NCBI RefSeq assembly: GCF_001894825.1 | Contig: NZ_BCWY01000003.1 | Coordinates: 124,001-188,000, forward strand | DNA: 64,000 bases | Source: Rhodococcus jostii NBRC 16295 | GTDB taxonomy: Bacteria; Actinomycetota; Actinomycetes; Mycobacteriales; Mycobacteriaceae | Direction of reading: 5' to 3' | Shown here: positions 1-8,371 of the stretch, in pieces | Numbering within the stretch: the stretch's first letter is position 1 | Layout of the letters: every line of letters starts with the position of its first letter | Translations under genes and position numbers: made by a program | The notes under the pieces: generated by a model | The model's input: the letters and a program-made list of their open reading frames with translations, nothing else | What the model was told of the DNA's origin: nothing | The model's database searches: none

Positions 1-15
1 AATCTCCTTGGATTG

Positions 16-152
16 TCAGATGATTCCCTGGTCGAACGAAATGAAGGCGCCGATGTCGCCACCGGCGAGTAGGGCGGGTTGCTCGGGAGGGCTGGTGCCG
101 ATCATTTTCACGGCGGCAGGCTCGCCCCGAGACTTCGCAGGTACAGGAAGGC
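16..152 (-). pseudogene. Remnant of an NMT1/SsuA-type ABC substrate-binding protein
   Basis: Read on the minus strand, this stretch encodes LYLRSLG, then after a frame change VKMIGTSPPEQPALLAGGDI and a few more residues to a TGA at 16-18. The intact gene at 1315-2295 has the same blocks (LYLRSLG, NTSPPEQPALLARGDI), so this is a piece of a close paralogue that has lost its N-terminal half, its frame and its C-terminus. After the stop comes AAGGAGATT, a good ribosome site for a minus-strand gene starting left of the window. The extent upstream of about 152 is uncertain. Confidence 0.75.
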
Positions 153-398
153 TTGGAGCCCTCGCCGATGGCAGCCAAGTATCTGCAGGTGAGGCATACG
201 GCGCATCAAGGCCGTCCCGGTAGACGGACCCGAAAGGCTGACCTGCATGAATGTGGGAGATCTGTGAAAGGCGTAGTCGGCGTTGACTACCGCACGCCAG
301 CGTCCTGGCGAGACATCCCCAATTCTCGGCCGTCGAGCCGGAGAGTCATGCGAAGCGGTGGAATACTTCGCGTGCGTGCAATCCCGTTTCGTCTCGCG

Positions 399-415
399 GG
401 TTCGCCTACCGGACC
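399..415. promoter_or_regulatory. 17-bp palindrome, site A (putative IclR operator)
   Basis: GGTTCGCCTACCGGACC matches the shared 17-bp pattern RGTYCRS-N3-SCRGAMC. It lies 76 bp before the ATG of the enoyl-CoA hydratase-like gene. The rest of 153-491 holds no recognisable gene, although one frame is open back to 153. Confidence 0.55.
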
Positions 416-491
416 GCTGGGGGTGTGCCGGGGCGCGCGCAAACTGATACTCGAATTCTCAGTTCCAGTCGACCGACCCCATGGAGTACAG

Positions 492-1283
492 ATGACGCCT
501 TCCTTCCCTCCGCTCGCCGCGTCGGTGCATGCCGCTGTGGCCGACGCCGTGGCGGTCGTGCGTATCGAGCGACCGCCGGCCAACGCTTTCGATCCTGCGC
601 TGATCGCGGAATTGCTCGACACCCTGAAGCCGCTGGCGGCGAACACCGACGTGCGGTGCATCGTGCTGCGCGGAACGGGACGCTTCTTCGTGGCCGGCGC
701 CGACATCCGAGTGATGCGTGAACTGTCGGAGGAGACGCAGCACGCGATGCGGCCCTGGATCGAGGTGCAGCAGGTCCTCGAGACCACTCCGAAACCCGTG
801 CTGGCAGCCCTCAACGGACACGCACTCGGCGGCGGAGCGGAGTTGTCACTGGCCTGTGACGTGCGGGTGATGGCGGCGTCGGCGTCGATCGGGTTCCCGG
901 AAATCGGTCTCGGACTGTTTCCCGGGGCCGGCGGCAGTCAGCGCTTGCCCCGCTTGCTCGGCGCGCATCGCGCGAAGCTCCTCATGATGGAGGGTCGGCG
1001 CCTGTCCGCCGACGAGGCCCTGCAGATCGGCTTGGTGGACGAGGTGGTACCCGACGACGAATTCGACGCGCGGATCGACCGTATCGCCGCCGAATGGGCG
1101 GCGAGACCGACTGCCGCAATCGGCCTCCTCAAGCGGGTGGTCGAAGCGGGGCGGACACTCCCACTCGATCAGGCACTGGACGCGGAGTTTGCAGGTGTCC
1201 TCGACCTCATTCGCACGGCCGACGCCGCCGAGGGTCTCCAGGCCTTCCTCGACAAGCGACCGCCGCGTTTCACTGGTCGCTGA
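492..1283 (+). CDS. Enoyl-CoA hydratase/isomerase family protein
   Basis: A 263-residue crotonase-fold enzyme expected to hydrate or isomerise an enoyl-CoA thioester in the cytoplasm. The oxyanion-hole segments are visible as GRFFVAGADIRVM near residue 60 and GHALGGGAELSLACDVR near 100, followed by GFPEIGLGLFPGAGGSQRLPRL, where the crotonase catalytic Glu normally sits. The frame is open back to 153, but the ATG at 492 follows GGAG at a good distance and removes a prefix unlike the family. It leads an operon with the binding protein 31 bp downstream and has site A upstream. It probably serves side-chain or ring-product oxidation with the CoA-transferase and ligase; the substrate is unknown. 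Confidence 0.88.
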   Translation: MTPSFPPLAASVHAAVADAVAVVRIERPPANAFDPALIAELLDTLKPLAANTDVRCIVLRGTGRFFVAGADIRVMRELSEETQHAMRPWIEVQQVLETTPKPVLAALNGHALGGGAELSLACDVRVMAASASIGFPEIGLGLFPGAGGSQRLPRLLGAHRAKLLMMEGRRLSADEALQIGLVDEVVPDDEFDARIDRIAAEWAARPTAAIGLLKRVVEAGRTLPLDQALDAEFAGVLDLIRTADAAEGLQAFLDKRPPRFTGR

Positions 1284-1314
1284 CCCTGCTCGCCACCTCA
1301 CCCGAAGGATGCTC

Positions 1315-2295
1315 ATGACACACTCGATCGGACGGCGAGCGTTTCTCGCCGTCGCGGCACTGGCGGCCCTCACCGTCGCCTCGACGTCCTGTACCCGGCC
1401 CGCGACCGAAGCAGCGCAGGGGAGCGGGCTGATCCGCATCTCCGTGGGCGTCGACCCGTCGTACGCGCCGATTTTCCTCGCCGATGCCGAGGGCATGTTC
1501 GACGACGCCGGACTGGACGTTCAGGTGATGCAGACCGAAGGCGGAGCGGCCGGCGCGCAGAACGTCGTGGCAGGGACATCGGAATTGTCCGGCAATGCCG
1601 ACTCCACGGCGCTCACTGTCATGGCCGCGAATCCGTCGCTGCGCGCGCTCGGTGTGTTCGAGGATTCGGACCGCTATTTCCAGGTGGTCCTCCGCGAGGG
1701 TGTAGAGCCCAAGGACATCGAGACGATGGGTGTGTTCCCCGGTATCGGGCTCTACTTCACCGACTTGTATCTGCGGAGCCTCGGTCGAGATCCGGCGTCG
1801 GTCAAGCTCGTGAACACCAGTCCACCCGAGCAACCGGCGCTGCTCGCCCGCGGTGACATCGACGGATTCCTGTCGTTCGATCCGTGGGTGGAGCAGGCCG
1901 TGGCGACAGGTGGTCGTGTCGTCGCGACGACCGGTGACTTCGGAGCCAAGTATTCACAGTGGATCCTGGCGTCCAATTCCTGGTTGTCGGCGAACGAGGA
2001 CGTCGCGGCCCGGGTGTTCGACGTGATCGCCGAGGCCGCTGCAATCGCCGATGCCGACCCGGACCGGGCCGCCAAGGCGATCTCCGACTCGATCCAGATG
2101 GATCCGGCCGAGGCCCGTCGGACCGTCTCCCAGATCGACTTCGGGGTGCGCGACTTCACGGACGACGACGTGGCACGCGCGAATCAACTGGTCACCTTCT
2201 TCCGAGGCCAGGGCAAGATCACAGGGGAAGTCGATACCTCGAGCGTTCTGCTTCGTGGGTGGGTCACAGACCACCTGAACCAACCCCCGGCCTGA
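1315..2295 (+). CDS. ABC transporter substrate-binding lipoprotein (NMT1/SsuA/TauA type)
   Basis: A 326-residue extracytoplasmic binding protein. The N-terminus has two Arg, a hydrophobic stretch and a lipobox-like ASTSC with the lipidated Cys near residue 26. The mature part starts IRISVGVDPSYAPIFLADAEGMFDDAGLDVQ, the usual opening of binding proteins for sulfonates, nitrate, thiamine precursors and aromatic acids. The ATG at 1315 is preferred over the one at 1309 because GAAGGA sits 5 nt before it. It has no permease or ATPase beside it. It resembles the binding protein at 12405-13385 throughout (RIxVGxDxSxAPxFxAD, DRGDIDGY/ARGDIDGF), so it may share that importer or act as a second receptor. 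The remnant at 16-152 is a third family member. Confidence 0.87.
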   Translation: MTHSIGRRAFLAVAALAALTVASTSCTRPATEAAQGSGLIRISVGVDPSYAPIFLADAEGMFDDAGLDVQVMQTEGGAAGAQNVVAGTSELSGNADSTALTVMAANPSLRALGVFEDSDRYFQVVLREGVEPKDIETMGVFPGIGLYFTDLYLRSLGRDPASVKLVNTSPPEQPALLARGDIDGFLSFDPWVEQAVATGGRVVATTGDFGAKYSQWILASNSWLSANEDVAARVFDVIAEAAAIADADPDRAAKAISDSIQMDPAEARRTVSQIDFGVRDFTDDDVARANQLVTFFRGQGKITGEVDTSSVLLRGWVTDHLNQPPA

Positions 2296-2319
2296 CGCTC
2301 GGCGACGACGCGTCCGTCC

Positions 2320-2336
2320 GGTTCGGTCAGCGGAAC
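2320..2336. promoter_or_regulatory. 17-bp palindrome, site B (putative IclR operator)
   Basis: GGTTCGGTCAGCGGAAC is 91 bp before the CoA-transferase GTG. It differs from the ideal GGTCCGGTCAGCGGACC by one symmetric change in each arm (T and A), so the palindrome is kept. Confidence 0.6.
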
Positions 2337-2343
2337 AGATCGA

Positions 2344-2385
2344 TTCACTGGTACGGGACCGCGACGTAGGTTCGGTTCCAGTGAA
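2344..2385. repeat. Inverted repeat TTCACTGG / CCAGTGAA
   Basis: Perfect 8-bp arms at 2344-2351 and 2378-2385, centres 34 bp apart (about three helical turns), lie between site B and the CoA-transferase start. The right arm sits inside GTTCCAGTGAAC, itself a small palindrome. This may be a second regulator site or a paired operator. Confidence 0.4.
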
Positions 2386-2427
2386 CGGGCGGACGCCCGC
2401 TGGGAACAATGAAACGGAGTCCTTCTG

Positions 2428-4770
2428 GTGGAAAGCGCAATTCGCGTGGTGGAGTTGTCCAGCCCGCTGAGTCGATTCGCCGGCCGCATCCTGGTCGGAC
2501 TGGGATACGAGGTCGTTCTGGTCGAACCGCCGGAGGGTGATCCGACGCGCTGGGAACTGGACGGCCACGCATTTACGCACTGGCACGCCGGGAAGAAATC
2601 CGTCGCCATCGACGTCGAGACCACCGTGGGCCGTGCGGAATTGGCGCGTCTGGTGGCCGGGGCGGACGTGTATCTCGATGGCAGCGCCGTCGGCGACGAG
2701 CCGATCGCGCGGGCACCGGGACCGGTCGTTCACGTACGAGTCACACCCTTCGGCGTCGACGGTCCGCGACGCCAGTGGTGCGCCACCGATCTGACGCTCG
2801 CGGCCCTCGGCGGAATGCTCGCCCAGGTAGGTGAATCCGACGGGCCCCCGCTGGCTCTACCTCAGGGCCAATCCGAACAGCTGGCAGGGGTGAACGCCGC
2901 GATCGCGGTGTTACTCGGTCTCCGGGCGCGGCGTCGCGGCCCGGTCCCGCTGATCGACGTCTCCGCGCAGGAATGCGTGGCGGCAGGCCTCGAGGCCGGC
3001 GCCCTGGCCTATCTCCACGAGGATCGCGTCCCGCACCGACCCGGCCGGGTGCACCCGTTGGTACCGCACGGCCTGTTCCGGGCCGCCGACGGCTATGTCG
3101 GTGGCGGGCTCGGCGGAAGTCCCCGGATGTGGGACGCTCTGGTCTCCTGGCTGGTCGAGGAGGGCGCGCAGGAGGATCTGGACGACCCGAGATGGGCTGA
3201 CCCCGTCGAGCGGAAGGCGCACCAGGACCACATCTTCACCGTGCTGCAGCGTTTCCTCGACAAGTGGCCGAAGGAGGATTTCGCGCGGGCGGCGCAGCAA
3301 CGCAAGCTGCCGTGGTCCGCGGTCATCCGACCGGACGAACTTCTGTCCAACCCCCAACTTCTGGACCGCGACTTCTTCGTCGACGTCGACGAGGTCGGGA
3401 CCACCGTACGAGATCTGGGCTTCTCCTTCCCTTTCCCGGAAGGAGGAAGGACCCGGGCCCTGCCGGTTCCGCCGATCGGTGCGCACCAGTTCCTCCTCGA
3501 CGAGGTGCAATCCGAAGACCTCGAATCGAATCTGACCTCATCCGGACAGGACATGCTGCCCCTGTCGGGCGTCCGGGTCCTGGACCTCACCTGGGTTCTC
3601 GCCGGTCCCTACTGCACTCAGATCTTGGCGGACCACGGCGCCGACGTCATCAAGGTCGAGTCGTCGGGCCGACCCGACCCCACACGGTTCGCGCCGTTCA
3701 TGCACTTGTCCCGCGGACCACACGACGACCCGAACACCAGCGGGTACTTCAACGACGTCAACAGGAACAAGCGCAGCATCACTGTGGACACCCGTTCCGA
3801 GGCAGGACTGGCCGTGCTCGCCGACCTCGTGGCGCAGTCCGACGTGGTGGTCGAGAACTTCAGTTCCTCGGTGATGGAGAAGATGGGCTTCGGGTACGAA
3901 CGGCTTCGCGCCCTATGTCCGGACATCGTGTACGTCTCGATGTCGGGGACCGGTCACACCGGACCGCGACGCGACTGGGTCACCTATGCGGACATCGTCT
4001 CCGCCGCTACCGGACTGACCGCTCTCACCGGGTGGACCGCCGACGATGTCGTCGGGGTGATCTACGGTCATGGTGACATCGTCGCAGGATTACATGGCGC
4101 CGCAGCGGTTCTCGCCGCCCTCGAGCACAGAGACCGCACCGGCCGTGGTCAGCACATCGATCTCTCCCAGCTGGAGGCGATGGCGTCACACATGGGCACC
4201 AGTGTGGTGCAGGTGACGGGTGCCGGACAGCTTCCTGTTCCGCTCGGCAATGCCCATCCCGATATGTCACCGCACGGCGTCTTCCGCTGCCTCGGACCCG
4301 ACCGCTGGTGCGCGGTCACCGTTCGTGACGACGCGGACTGGACCCGATTGTGCACGGTGATCGGCCGCCCGGAATGGGCGGCGGACGAGCGTTTCCGCAC
4401 GCCCGATTCGCGACGGGCACACGAGGCCGACATCGCGGCGGCGATCACGGCCTGGACGTCGCCGCGGCCGGCGGATCTCGTCACCGAGCAACTCCAGCAG
4501 GCGGGCGTCCCCGCCGGGACCGTACAGAACGGGCGGGACCTCGTCGAAGCCGATCCTCACCTGCGTGCCCGCGGGTACTACGTGCCCGCCGTCCATCCCC
4601 GTGCGGGAACCGTTCTCCACCAGGGCGCCCCGATCCGGGTCGGGAAAGCCGTCACGATCCGGCAACCGGCGCCGGTACTGGGCGCGGACACCGATGTCGT
4701 ACTCCGCGAGGTCACCGGTTACTCCGCGGAGACCGTTGCGCGGTTGCGATCCCACTCGGTCCTCTCCTGA
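2428..4770 (+). CDS. Tandem (fused) class III CoA-transferase, CaiB/BaiF family
   Basis: A 780-residue protein made of two class III CoA-transferase domains, about residues 1-365 and 375-780, whereas family members usually have one domain of about 400. These enzymes move CoA between carboxylic acids through an aspartyl-CoA intermediate. The second domain has LTWVLAGPYCTQILADHGADVIKVE and YGHGDIVAGL, with the likely catalytic Asp at 550. The equivalent segment of the first domain reads GQSEQLAG, with Glu150 in place of Asp, so that half may be structural. GTG start after ACGGAGT. It heads a run with the MDR and ligase genes at 53 and 40 bp spacing and probably makes the CoA ester of a pathway acid. 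Confidence 0.88.
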   Translation: MESAIRVVELSSPLSRFAGRILVGLGYEVVLVEPPEGDPTRWELDGHAFTHWHAGKKSVAIDVETTVGRAELARLVAGADVYLDGSAVGDEPIARAPGPVVHVRVTPFGVDGPRRQWCATDLTLAALGGMLAQVGESDGPPLALPQGQSEQLAGVNAAIAVLLGLRARRRGPVPLIDVSAQECVAAGLEAGALAYLHEDRVPHRPGRVHPLVPHGLFRAADGYVGGGLGGSPRMWDALVSWLVEEGAQEDLDDPRWADPVERKAHQDHIFTVLQRFLDKWPKEDFARAAQQRKLPWSAVIRPDELLSNPQLLDRDFFVDVDEVGTTVRDLGFSFPFPEGGRTRALPVPPIGAHQFLLDEVQSEDLESNLTSSGQDMLPLSGVRVLDLTWVLAGPYCTQILADHGADVIKVESSGRPDPTRFAPFMHLSRGPHDDPNTSGYFNDVNRNKRSITVDTRSEAGLAVLADLVAQSDVVVENFSSSVMEKMGFGYERLRALCPDIVYVSMSGTGHTGPRRDWVTYADIVSAATGLTALTGWTADDVVGVIYGHGDIVAGLHGAAAVLAALEHRDRTGRGQHIDLSQLEAMASHMGTSVVQVTGAGQLPVPLGNAHPDMSPHGVFRCLGPDRWCAVTVRDDADWTRLCTVIGRPEWAADERFRTPDSRRAHEADIAAAITAWTSPRPADLVTEQLQQAGVPAGTVQNGRDLVEADPHLRARGYYVPAVHPRAGTVLHQGAPIRVGKAVTIRQPAPVLGADTDVVLREVTGYSAETVARLRSHSVLS

Positions 4771-4823
4771 GCCGGTCACTTCGATCAGGCTTTCCACCCG
4801 ACAGCACACCCGAAGGACAGAAC

Positions 4824-5768
4824 ATGCGCGCAGCCCGCTTTCACACATTCGGACACGACCCGATCATCGACGATGTCGAGGTGCCGAGCCGGAAATCCGG
4901 ACAGACCCTCGTCCGGATCGATGCGGCGGCGCTGGGGCACCTCGACCTCACCGTCGGCAGCGGGAACTTCGACATCAAGCCGGCCCTGCCGCACGTCGGA
5001 GGAACCGACGGGGCCGGCACCGTGATCGAATCCGATACCTTCGATGCCGGTACCCGGGTGCTGGTCCGGGGTGGCGGAGTCGGCCTCTTCAAGCCCGGCT
5101 GCTGGGCCGAGTACCTCGTGGCCGCCGACAAGGTCTTCACTCCGTTCGATTCCGCCCTCGAACCGGCCATCGCGGCCACCTTCTTCCTCCCGAGCACAAC
5201 CGGTTTCGTCGCGGTCCACGACATCGCCCGCATCGCCGCCGGTGAGCGGGTGGTCGTGTCCGGAGCAGCCGGCGCGGTCGGATCCATGGCTGCACAGTTC
5301 GCGCTCCTCGCCGGGGCCGACGTGATCGGTGTGGTGCCGCGAGCCGACCAGGTACCGCTGGTACCCAACGGAGTCCGAACCGTCGTCGGCCGTGGACGTG
5401 AACTGGCCGACACGCTGGGGCCCGATCCAGTGGCGGACGTGCTCGTCGACACCCTCGGCGGCGACTCGCTGCCGTACCTTCTCGAACGCGTCGTACCCGG
5501 CGGGCGGGCCGCACTGGTCGGCTACACGCTGGGGACCGAACTCACGATCGATTTGCCGAACTGGTTGCTCGAGGATGTACAGATGTTGCCGGTCAACATG
5601 ATTCGCAAGGGTAAACGACAGGCGGAACTCGCACCCGACCTCATCCGACGCCTCGTCGAGGGCGAGATCGGCATGGCGGTTCAGGAGTTTCCGCTCGACG
5701 ACATCGCGTTTGCACTGCAGATGATGCGTGAAGGGAAGGTCGCCGGCCGCGCGGTCGTCGTACCGTGA
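4824..5768 (+). CDS. MDR-family NAD(P)-dependent oxidoreductase (quinone oxidoreductase-like)
   Basis: A 314-residue medium-chain reductase. The N-terminal GroES-like part reads DEVEVPSRK-type residues through LVRIDAAALGHLDLTVGSG, and the Rossmann part has VVVSGAAGAVGSMAAQFALLAGADVIGV near residue 150. The zinc ligands typical of alcohol dehydrogenases are not evident, which favours the quinone oxidoreductase/enoyl reductase branch. Start chosen at the ATG after GAAGGAC; the frame is open much further upstream but overlaps the CoA-transferase. Likely reduces a double bond or ketone of a pathway intermediate; substrate unknown. Confidence 0.85.
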   Translation: MRAARFHTFGHDPIIDDVEVPSRKSGQTLVRIDAAALGHLDLTVGSGNFDIKPALPHVGGTDGAGTVIESDTFDAGTRVLVRGGGVGLFKPGCWAEYLVAADKVFTPFDSALEPAIAATFFLPSTTGFVAVHDIARIAAGERVVVSGAAGAVGSMAAQFALLAGADVIGVVPRADQVPLVPNGVRTVVGRGRELADTLGPDPVADVLVDTLGGDSLPYLLERVVPGGRAALVGYTLGTELTIDLPNWLLEDVQMLPVNMIRKGKRQAELAPDLIRRLVEGEIGMAVQEFPLDDIAFALQMMREGKVAGRAVVVP

Positions 5769-5808
5769 CCGGCCGCCATCGCATGTTCGCCGAAGAAAGG
5801 TGACACCC

Positions 5809-7353
5809 GTGAAGCCCGAATCCGATTCTCTGCCACTGCCGGCGGCGATGACGATTCCGTCCCTCCTCGTCCAGCGTGCCACCGAGCGGGGCGATCATCC
5901 CGCCGTCCGGGCCGGAGACGTGGAGGTGTCCTATCGCGAACTCGCGCAGCGTGCCGCAACGACGGCCGAGGCGCTGTCCCGGCGTGGGATCGGCAGGGGT
6001 GACGCGGTGGCCGCGATGTGTGCCAACCGCATCGAGATGATCGAACTGCTGCTCGGCTGTAGTTGGCTCGGAGCGGTCACGGTGCCGCTGAACACAGCGT
6101 TGCGCGGCGCCGCCCTCGACAGCGTGCTCGAGCAGTCCGGGGCGCGCCACCTGTTGATCGACCCGGCCTTTCTGCCCCGGCTCTGGCAGACCCGGTTCAC
6201 CGGTGAATCCTGGATACTCGGCACGTCGTCCGGTCCCTGGGCGGATGACAGCCGAATTCCCGGACGAGCGGCCGACCCCGCAGTGAGCGCGCTCGACACG
6301 GCGGCGGTGTTGTTCACGTCGGGAACGACGGGACACCCGAAAGGGGTCCGTTGCCCTCATGCTCAATCACTGTGGTGGGGCGCAGGAGTGGGAGCGTCCT
6401 TGGGGCTGGGACCCGACGACATTCTGTACAACGGCCTTCCCCTGTTCCACACGAACGCGCTCAACACACTGTTCCAGGCATTGGTTGCGGGAGGAACATT
6501 CGTGCTCGGTGACCATTTCTCGGTTCGGCGGTACTGGGAACAGGTGGCCGACAGTGACGCCACGGTGATCTATCTGCTCGGTGCGATGGTCGCGATGCTC
6601 ACCGGCCGGGAACCCGGTACGGAAGACAAGAAGCACCGCGCCACCCGTGCCCTGGCACCGGCGACACCGGCCCGCCTGTGGGCTCCCTTCCGTGAGCGTT
6701 TCGGCGTCGAACTCGTCGACGGCTACGGCACCACCGAGACGAATCTCGTCGTCGGAACACTGCCCGGCGATCGACGTCCCGGCTATCTCGGAACGGTGCG
6801 CGACGGCTACGACGCGAAGGTCGTCGACGACGCCGGAGCCGCAGTGGCGGACGGCGTCCCCGGCGAACTCGTCGTCCGCACGGGCCTTCCCGGAGGATTT
6901 GCCACGGGATACCTGTCCGAGCTTCCCCGCACGGCGGGGGACTGGTTTTACACCGGTGACCGAGTAGTCCGGGAACCCGACGGGTGGTATCGGTTCGTCG
7001 ATCGCGTCCGCGACGTGATCCGCCGGCGCGGCGAGAACATCTCCTCCGCCGAGGTCGAGGAGGTCCTGTCCCGGCATCCGGCGGTCGCGCAGGTCGCGGT
7101 CTTCCCCGTGCCGTCGGAACTCGCCGAGGACGAGGTGATGGCTGCCGTAGTCCTCCGGGAAGGAATGCAGGTGAGTCCCGGCGTCTTACGTCACCATGCG
7201 GCACCCCAGCTGGCGTACTTTGCTCTACCGCGGTTCATCGATTTCGTCGGTGAGCTGCCGTTGACCGAGACCGGCAAGGTCCGCAAGGAAGTACTCCGGG
7301 CGCGTGGGGTCGGCGACGGCACCTGGGATGCCGATGCCGTCCCGTCCCGGTGA
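5809..7353 (+). CDS. AMP-dependent acyl-CoA synthetase/ligase
   Basis: A 514-residue adenylate-forming ligase that activates a carboxylic acid with ATP and CoA. Motifs in order: LFTSGTTGHPKGVRCPH (phosphate-binding A3), GYGTTETN (A5), GDWFYTGDRVV with the hinge/ATP Asp (A7), and ETGKVRKEVLR carrying the C-terminal catalytic Lys (A10). It resembles the crotonobetaine/carnitine- and long-chain-like ligases more than benzoate ligases, but specificity cannot be read. GTG start preceded by GAAAGG at 8-nt spacing. Last gene of the left plus-strand run; it faces the IclR gene tail to tail. Confidence 0.9.
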   Translation: MKPESDSLPLPAAMTIPSLLVQRATERGDHPAVRAGDVEVSYRELAQRAATTAEALSRRGIGRGDAVAAMCANRIEMIELLLGCSWLGAVTVPLNTALRGAALDSVLEQSGARHLLIDPAFLPRLWQTRFTGESWILGTSSGPWADDSRIPGRAADPAVSALDTAAVLFTSGTTGHPKGVRCPHAQSLWWGAGVGASLGLGPDDILYNGLPLFHTNALNTLFQALVAGGTFVLGDHFSVRRYWEQVADSDATVIYLLGAMVAMLTGREPGTEDKKHRATRALAPATPARLWAPFRERFGVELVDGYGTTETNLVVGTLPGDRRPGYLGTVRDGYDAKVVDDAGAAVADGVPGELVVRTGLPGGFATGYLSELPRTAGDWFYTGDRVVREPDGWYRFVDRVRDVIRRRGENISSAEVEEVLSRHPAVAQVAVFPVPSELAEDEVMAAVVLREGMQVSPGVLRHHAAPQLAYFALPRFIDFVGELPLTETGKVRKEVLRARGVGDGTWDADAVPSR

Positions 7354-7378
7354 CCCGGCAGCCGACTCGAACTTCCGG

Positions 7379-8272
7379 TTACCGGCCGCAACCGTTGAAG
7401 GAGCACATCGCGGGCGTGCATGCCTCGGCGCCGACGATGTCGGTCGCCGAGTATGCGCAGCGCATCGCGTGAAGTGCTCGGGAGATCCCGATGCCCGCGG
7501 TTCGCAGGGCACCGGTGACCCGGGCGACGTTGAGCCGCGCCGTCGGACCTGTTACCGAGAGGGCACCGGCGAGGGTTCGGGGTCCGCTGAACACCGGCAC
7601 CGCAACACTCATGTAGCCGATGCGGGTCTCTTCGACTTCGACTGCGAGTTGCTCGTTGCGCATGCGGTCGAGTTGCTGGCGCAGGACGGCGACCGACATC
7701 GTGGTGCGGGCGGTGAGGGCGGTGAATCCCTGCTCGATGACTTCGTCGAACACCGACTGCGGCGAGAACGCCAGGATCATCTTCCCGGTCGCGGTGCAGT
7801 ACAGCGGCAACCGGCCCGCCACCCGCGACTGCTGTTGCAATCCGCGGTGACCGACGATCTTCTCGATGTAGAGCACGTCGATGCCGTCCCGAACCGCGAA
7901 GTGCACCGTCTCCTGCGTTGCAAGCAGCAGGTCCTCCATGTACGGCAGGGCGGCGTCACGCAGGATGCGCTGCCGGGGGACGAGCTGTCCGAGCTCGAAC
8001 AGCCGCAGGCCCAAGCGGTACTTCGTGCCCGCCCGCTCGAGGAGTCCCCATTCGACGAGTTCGCCGGCCAGCCGGTGCACGGACGCCTTCGCGACACCAC
8101 TTCGACGTGCTAGTTCGGTGAGCGAGAGGTCGCTGTGCTCACTCCCGAACGCGTCGAGAATGAGCCGCGCCTTGCCGAGAACGGACGACATGTCCTGTGC
8201 CGCAACGCGGTGTGCCGACGGAATCGGTACGACCGGGCCGAGGCCGACCGAATGCTGCGCCTCTGTAGTCAC
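7379..8272 (-). CDS. IclR-family transcriptional regulator (1)
   Basis: A 297-residue regulator. The winged helix-turn-helix covers about residues 33-85 (LSLTELARRSGVAKASVHRLAGELVEWGLLER); the IclR effector domain follows, with PYMEDLLLATQETVHFAVRDG and ATGKMILAF. Start is a GTG placed 6 nt after AGGAGG; an internal ATG (residue 28) would give the usual family length, but the ribosome site favours the longer form. A 17-bp palindrome (site C) lies 82 bp upstream. It is closely similar to the second IclR protein (24887-25630), for example RLGLRLFELGQLVP, so the two may bind the same or related sites. Likely controls the surrounding catabolic operons. Confidence 0.9.
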   Translation of the reverse strand: MTTEAQHSVGLGPVVPIPSAHRVAAQDMSSVLGKARLILDAFGSEHSDLSLTELARRSGVAKASVHRLAGELVEWGLLERAGTKYRLGLRLFELGQLVPRQRILRDAALPYMEDLLLATQETVHFAVRDGIDVLYIEKIVGHRGLQQQSRVAGRLPLYCTATGKMILAFSPQSVFDEVIEQGFTALTARTTMSVAVLRQQLDRMRNEQLAVEVEETRIGYMSVAVPVFSGPRTLAGALSVTGPTARLNVARVTGALRTAGIGISRALHAMRCAYSATDIVGAEACTPAMCSFNGCGR

Positions 8273-8354
8273 TGCTGCCTCCTGGCGATTGGCGGGGCAT
8301 TCGTCCCGATCACAGCCACGCTAGGGCTGGACAGTGGCGAGACGCACGCCACAG

Positions 8355-8371
8355 GGTCCGGTCACCGGACC
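8355..8371. promoter_or_regulatory. 17-bp palindrome, site C (putative IclR operator, possibly also a terminator stem)
   Basis: GGTCCGGTCACCGGACC is a perfect palindrome with a 1-bp centre, and the symmetry extends one more base on each side. It contains the hydrolase stop codon (8362-8364), so in RNA it could also be a hairpin ending the hydrolase transcript. It is the likely autoregulatory site for the IclR gene downstream. Confidence 0.6.
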
